A DNA stretch of 9,775 bases from an uncultured Collinsella sp. (GTDB lineage Bacteria > Actinomycetota > Coriobacteriia > Coriobacteriales > Coriobacteriaceae): contig UQUD01000069.1 in the NCBI GenBank assembly GCA_900544225.1, positions 1-9,775 of the forward strand, given 5' to 3'. Below, piece by piece: positions 7,501 to 9,775 of this stretch. Each line of letters starts with the position of its first letter. Positions within the stretch are counted from its first letter, which is position 1. Position numbers and translations under genes: made by a program. The notes under the pieces are model-generated. The model made no database searches and was not told the origin of the DNA. It worked only from the letters and a program-made list of their open reading frames with translations.

Positions 7501-8062
7501 CTGCGACCCGCGTCTACACTACGAGGATTACAAGGCGGGGAGCGCCAAGCTCGATACGTGCATGGAGCTCGTGCACGGCGCACTCGACGGCGGACATCGC
7601 ATCCTATTGTTCAGCCAGTTTACGGGTATGCTCGATATTATCGGTAAGCGCTTGGCCAAGGAGGACATCGCCTTCCTTAAGCTCACGGGCGCTTCGTCTA
7701 AGGAGAGCCGCGCCAAGATGGTCGCGCAGTTCCAAGCGGGCGAGGTTCCGGTCTTTTTGATTTCGCTCAAGGCGGGCGGCGTGGGCCTTAACCTGACGGC
7801 GGCCGATGTGGTCATTCACTACGACCCGTGGTGGAACGTGGCCGCGCAGGACCAGGCGACCGACCGCGCGCATCGTATTGGTCAGCAGCATACCGTGACC
7901 GTGTACAAGCTCATCGCCAAGGACACGATCGAGGAGCGCATTATGCAGATGCAGGAGTCCAAGCGCGACCTGGTCAACAGCGTGCTCGGCGGCGACGGCA
8001 TCTCGTCGGCGTTGTTTACCCGCGAAGATGTTCTGGCGCTGCTGGGCGGCGACGGGCGCTAG
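4598..8062 (+). CDS. SWIM zinc-finger SNF2-family helicase/ATPase
   Basis: This 1154-residue protein combines an N-terminal SWIM zinc finger with a C-terminal SNF2 ATPase. The SWIM ligands are C78-x-C80-x9-C90-x-H92, the usual CxC...CxH spacing, likely binding DNA or protein. The motor begins near residue 690 (MRGYQVDGYQWL) and shows Walker A DDMGLGKT (K722, T723), the Ia segment LVVCPASLVYNW, Walker B DEAQ (815-818), motif III LTGTPIENR, motif IV LLFSQFTGML, motif V LISLKAGGVGLNLT and motif VI DRAHRIGQ (R1093). All ATPase motifs are intact, so it should translocate on double-stranded DNA and remodel bound proteins; bacterial relatives include RapA/HepA, but the true substrate is unknown. Residues of about 100-690 show no motif I recognise. 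ATG 4598 is chosen because GGAGG lies at 4588-4592, five bases upstream; an in-frame TTG at 4586 overlaps that site. Its own promoter is not evident, since the preceding space is the long inverted repeat. Confidence 0.93.
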   Translation: MAQGTFVQALRKEAALSGTFMKGRSLMLNGAVLSIEDSGSRFSKNVTVEGSVRGSRGDLYKTHVALDMDEHEVIDYDCDCPAAYRYPGMCKHAIATALAYLDASGIEPVEGLRTPVRTFTAQPKQPVRTAPKAPAVNPNFPFPAPVPTSPSLMAALSDLSDARMDELASMRRKLAGAVDPDAPKAALEPSLVPYYNPLFADRFSWALEFRIRCGSVSYVVKDIDGMADAYVRGGTFSYGKKLTFVHTPEAFEDVSTKLLNLVVTTVAYLDDITSSRSASYDFARSGFVAERQLPLSEHSIVYVLDLLRGQTISFEPAWSRGTTMHRTYDVAVEMPPEGEDEALSERPPLLAAKIAPAAGGSYDLRLPADAYCFASGDVAYLVDTRRARRADVAFAQHAAPFLSRLLPCRTPIHIAVDQVGEFCRMALPILRDYTDLTAPAALDTVAPEPSFAMAIGVDDGLVTCKITVAYGDWSADLFSLGAPGSPFEEQRPGVPPRDEVAEFRVMDTAALYFDFYEGGLAFEERDDESLFCLLTEGLSALSELGEVMLSDRLRQISVRPAPKLSVRATVKSNLLDVELGASGLSASDLAIYLDSYKRHQTFARLTSGDIIRLDEGARAAFGLAEDLGVDAVDLLDGVSLPASSTLFVDSMLARTPALEADRDAAFRRTVERLDTLGKMDFTVPASLKATMRGYQVDGYQWLGSLEHLGLGGILADDMGLGKTLQMIAHILARVEAGDIKPTLVVCPASLVYNWTAELERFAPSLDVCAIVGAKAQRRVQIAGVAEHNVVVTSYDLMRRDIDEYVEQDFARVVLDEAQYIKNPLTQVARATKRLPAGVRFALTGTPIENRLSELWSIFDFLMPGLLGTRESFAKRFESPVEHAEGDSAARLQALVSPFVLRRVKEDVVADLPEKIEDTVMAQLTGEQRKLYLANQDRIAQQVQHRESSEFKKDKLKVLAELTKLRQICCDPRLHYEDYKAGSAKLDTCMELVHGALDGGHRILLFSQFTGMLDIIGKRLAKEDIAFLKLTGASSKESRAKMVAQFQAGEVPVFLISLKAGGVGLNLTAADVVIHYDPWWNVAAQDQATDRAHRIGQQHTVTVYKLIAKDTIEERIMQMQESKRDLVNSVLGGDGISSALFTREDVLALLGGDGR

Positions 8063-8227
8063 CCGCGCGCGGGGTGGGACTGCTGGAGTGGGCAGGACGG
8101 TCGACGCATTTTGGCCCGACCGCTTGCCTGATCCGTTATGTGTTCATTTGCAATGCCGTGGATGGTTTGTCTGCCTTTGGGCATAAGAACCATCGAGAAC
8201 ATTGGCACATCAGCAAAGGAGAACATC

Positions 8228-8590
8228 ATGGCGAAATTCTTTAAGGACCCCGACGGCAAGCTCATCGCTGCCCTTGGCGACGGCGTTGCGACCCCTGCCG
8301 GTTGCACGGAGCTGACTGCAAACACTGAGGACGCGGCGCACGAGAAGCACGTGCCTGTTGTCGAGACCGAGCGTGACGGTCACGTGATTCGCGCACGCGT
8401 TGGCTCGGTCGAGCACCCCAGCCTGCCCGAGCACTACATTGAGTGGATCGCCCTTGAGGCCGAGGGCCGCTTAGAGGTCCATTACCTTGAGCCCGGCATG
8501 AAACCCGCGACGTTTTTCGCGGGCGGCTCCAAGACCGGTACCGTCTATGCCTACTGCAACCTGCACGGGCTGTGGTCCGCGACATTCTAG
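8228..8590 (+). CDS. dfx: Superoxide reductase (desulfoferrodoxin/neelaredoxin family) lacking the Fe(Cys)4 centre
   Basis: This 120-residue protein reduces superoxide to hydrogen peroxide without making oxygen, a detoxification route typical of anaerobes. The catalytic iron site (centre II) is fully conserved: E39-K40-H41 in EKHVP, H63 in EHPSLPEH, H69, and C110 and H113 in YCNLHGLW, the four-His one-Cys ligand set. The N-terminal 38 residues match a desulforedoxin domain in placement (MAKFFK..., then NTEDAA before EKHVP), but the four cysteines that bind centre I iron in classical desulfoferrodoxin are missing; the only other cysteine is C26. This resembles class III enzymes such as that of Treponema pallidum. 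AAAGGAG at 8215-8221 lies six bases before ATG 8228. The protein should be cytoplasmic and needs an electron donor such as rubredoxin, which is not in this window. It stands alone, with 165 bp before it and 117 bp after. Confidence 0.93.
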   Translation: MAKFFKDPDGKLIAALGDGVATPAGCTELTANTEDAAHEKHVPVVETERDGHVIRARVGSVEHPSLPEHYIEWIALEAEGRLEVHYLEPGMKPATFFAGGSKTGTVYAYCNLHGLWSATF

Positions 8591-8610
8591 GAGCGCGCCC
8601 CCGCTCGGGG

Positions 8611-8616
8611 TATCAT
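8611..8616 (+). promoter_or_regulatory. Candidate -10 element (TATCAT) upstream of the NAD synthetase-like gene
   Basis: TATCAT matches the -10 consensus at five of six positions and lies in the 117-bp gap before the gene at 8708. No good -35 is present at 16-19 bp upstream (that stretch covers the dfx stop). If used, transcription would begin near 8623 and the hairpin at 8636-8666 would be in the leader RNA. Weak call. Confidence 0.3.
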
Positions 8617-8635
8617 AGCTAGCATATGCACATGC

Positions 8636-8668
8636 AAGCGCCGACTGCATTATGCGGCCGGCGCTTTT
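8636..8668 (+). terminator. Terminator-like hairpin after the superoxide reductase gene
   Basis: AAGCGCCG (8636-8643) pairs perfectly with CGGCGCTT (8659-8666) and is followed directly by a short T-run (8665-8668, TTTT then A). The 15-base loop can add a small GCA/TGC stem (8647-8649 with 8653-8655). This is the shape of an intrinsic terminator for the gene ending at 8590, though the T-run is short. If the TATCAT at 8611 is a real promoter, the same hairpin could instead act as a leader attenuator for the next gene. Confidence 0.6.
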
Positions 8669-8707
8669 ACTACGATTTCGATGGTTTACGACGGAAAGGG
8701 CTGAGCC

Positions 8708-9775
8708 ATGAAGCTCGCGCTTGCACAGATCGATATGCGCCTGGGTGATATTGAGGGCATTTGCGGCCGCATCGAGGACCAGGCTCGTCTGGCCCACGAG
8801 CGCGGAGCGCGCGTGCTGTGCGTTCCAGCTCCGCTCTTTATGGGCGCCATGCCCGGTGGCCTGGTGGGCGCTGCCGACTTTGAGCACGACATGCTTGCCG
8901 GCTTGACTGGTGTCGCCGAGCGTATCCAGGAGCTTGACATGATCTGCATCGTGCCCGCGGCGGTTTCGTTTGAAGGCCAGCCGCTGCTCGACTACATGAT
9001 GCTCAAGGACGGTCATGTGGTGCCGGCGCGTTCGAGCATTGCCTTGCAGCGTGGCGAGAACAACGACACGCGTTGGGCGCCGCCGGTGTTCGACGTGGAC
9101 GGCGTGCGCATCGCCGTGATTTTTGACTTGGACCGCGAGCTCGAGATGTTGCCGACCGGCGTCGACCTCATCGCGTATTTCCAATTCAACGCGTTTGACA
9201 TGACCGACCGCGAGACTGCCGCCATTGCCGCCGTTCGCAGCGGCGCCTACCGCAAGATCGCATCCAAGCGCAGCGTGTGGTTTGCCTGCATGGCGCCGGT
9301 CGGTGCCTATGACGAGTCGGTGTATACCGGCGGTTCGTTTGTGCTCGACGACTGCGGTCGCGTGGTGGCCCAGGCGCCGTGTTTTGAGGAGAGCCTGCTG
9401 GTTCAGGAGATTCAGCGCGGCGTGATGCTCGATGCCCTGGAAGATCACGAACTGCCCGAGTTCCGTTCCGAGGAGTGGTTGTGGCAGGCGCTGGTGCTCG
9501 CCGTGCGCGACAACGCTCGGGCCCACGGTGCGTCGCGTGCTGTGGTGGCACTCGAGGGTGACCTGCCGTCATCCCTGCTGGCGGCGCTGGCCGTTGACGC
9601 TCTGGGTTCGCGTAACGTAATTGGCCTGGTGCTGGGGCGCAACCGTATCTTTACGCCGGCGCAGGAGGAGGCCGAGGCTGCCCGCTGTGCCGCCGTCCGT
9701 GCCATCGCCGAGCGTTTGCACATTCGCACCGTCGAGCGCGATGCACCGGATGCGGCGCGTGTGCTCGATCGCGAT
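8708..9775 (+). CDS. NAD+ synthetase (NadE)-like protein with degenerate active sites, 3' truncated by the window
   Basis: The visible 356 residues align in order with glutamine-dependent NAD+ synthetase: an N-terminal nitrilase-fold glutaminase domain (about 1-235, starting MKLALAQIDMRLGDIEG and ending GGSFVLDDCGRVVAQAPCFEE) and the beginning of the ATP-dependent synthetase domain (from about 255, EEWLWQALVLAVRDNA). Catalytic residues do not survive. The FPE Glu is A41 (VPAP), no Lys exists between 101 and 182 where the catalytic Lys should be, and the Cys of the CED motif aligns to D140. In the synthetase domain the ATP-binding SGGIDS loop reads EGDLPS (283-288), aligned without gaps through the following AVDALG (295-300), and the MPSR segment reads LGRN (309-312). 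Family knowledge says these residues are required for glutaminase and adenylation chemistry, so I infer a pseudoenzyme. ATG 8708 follows a GGAAAGG (8693-8699) by eight bases. The frame is clean, with the same codon style as its neighbours, so it is not an obvious decaying pseudogene. Automated annotation would probably call it nadE. Confidence 0.85.
   Translation, partial: MKLALAQIDMRLGDIEGICGRIEDQARLAHERGARVLCVPAPLFMGAMPGGLVGAADFEHDMLAGLTGVAERIQELDMICIVPAAVSFEGQPLLDYMMLKDGHVVPARSSIALQRGENNDTRWAPPVFDVDGVRIAVIFDLDRELEMLPTGVDLIAYFQFNAFDMTDRETAAIAAVRSGAYRKIASKRSVWFACMAPVGAYDESVYTGGSFVLDDCGRVVAQAPCFEESLLVQEIQRGVMLDALEDHELPEFRSEEWLWQALVLAVRDNARAHGASRAVVALEGDLPSSLLAALAVDALGSRNVIGLVLGRNRIFTPAQEEAEAARCAAVRAIAERLHIRTVERDAPDAARVLDRD

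Noticed and set aside
2..8062. A defence island formed by the nuclease, polymerase and SNF2 genes.
   Set aside because: DnaE is a housekeeping gene, spacing is wide with separate regulatory signals, and no known defence partner is seen. SNF2 and RecB-like proteins are common in ordinary DNA repair.
8138..8227. An upstream ATG in frame with the superoxide reductase, adding 30 residues.
   Set aside because: The extra residues do not resemble the family, while ATG 8228 has AAAGGAG six bases upstream and gives the normal family N-terminus (MAKFFK).
8063..8227. Promoter for the superoxide reductase, for example TTGCCT (8124-8129) with TGCAAT (8149-8154).
   Set aside because: The spacer is 19 bp and both hexamers are weak matches; other equally weak pairs exist in the same gap. 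Nothing else was found there apart from a short CCGCGCGCGG palindrome (8063-8072).

Overview
The window is G+C-rich and gene-dense, with all five protein genes on the + strand and mostly G or C at third codon positions. Protein content (a DnaE with an actinobacterial-type intact PHP domain, a SWIM/SNF2 ATPase, a desulfoferrodoxin-type superoxide reductase, an NAD synthetase homologue) and the TAAAAT/TATCAT-like -10 hexamers suggest an anaerobic actinobacterium of the class Coriobacteriia, possibly Collinsella. That placement is an inference from protein character, not from a search.

Layout. 2-457: the C-terminal end of a RecB/AddA-type protein carrying a complete PD-(D/E)XK nuclease core. 458-633: intergenic, with a long perfect inverted repeat and a candidate promoter. 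634-4437: dnaE, the replicative DNA polymerase III alpha subunit. 4438-4597: intergenic, almost filled by a striking structure made of two perfectly complementary 37-bp arms, each arm itself a hairpin. 4598-8062: a 1154-residue SWIM zinc-finger plus SNF2 ATPase. 8063-8227: short intergenic stretch with no convincing terminator or promoter. 8228-8590: superoxide reductase with a cysteine-free remnant of the desulforedoxin domain. 8591-8707: intergenic, with a terminator-like hairpin and a TATCAT hexamer. 8708-9775: the start of an NAD synthetase-like gene that runs off the window.

The first three genes all act on DNA (nuclease, replicase, SNF2 translocase), but each is separated by a 160-176 bp gap, so co-transcription is not evident. 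The last two concern oxidative stress and (by ancestry) NAD metabolism.

The most notable observations are: (i) the nested 37-bp inverted repeat between dnaE and the SNF2 gene, echoed by a second nested palindrome upstream of dnaE, both beginning about 13 bp after a stop codon; and (ii) the NAD synthetase homologue, in which the glutaminase catalytic Glu, Lys and Cys and the SGGxDS ATP-binding loop all appear to be replaced while the fold-defining sequence is kept, pointing to a pseudoenzyme with another role. DnaE also carries an approximately 54-residue charged insertion inside its PHP domain. No CRISPR array, tRNA, rRNA, insertion sequence or phage gene was seen.
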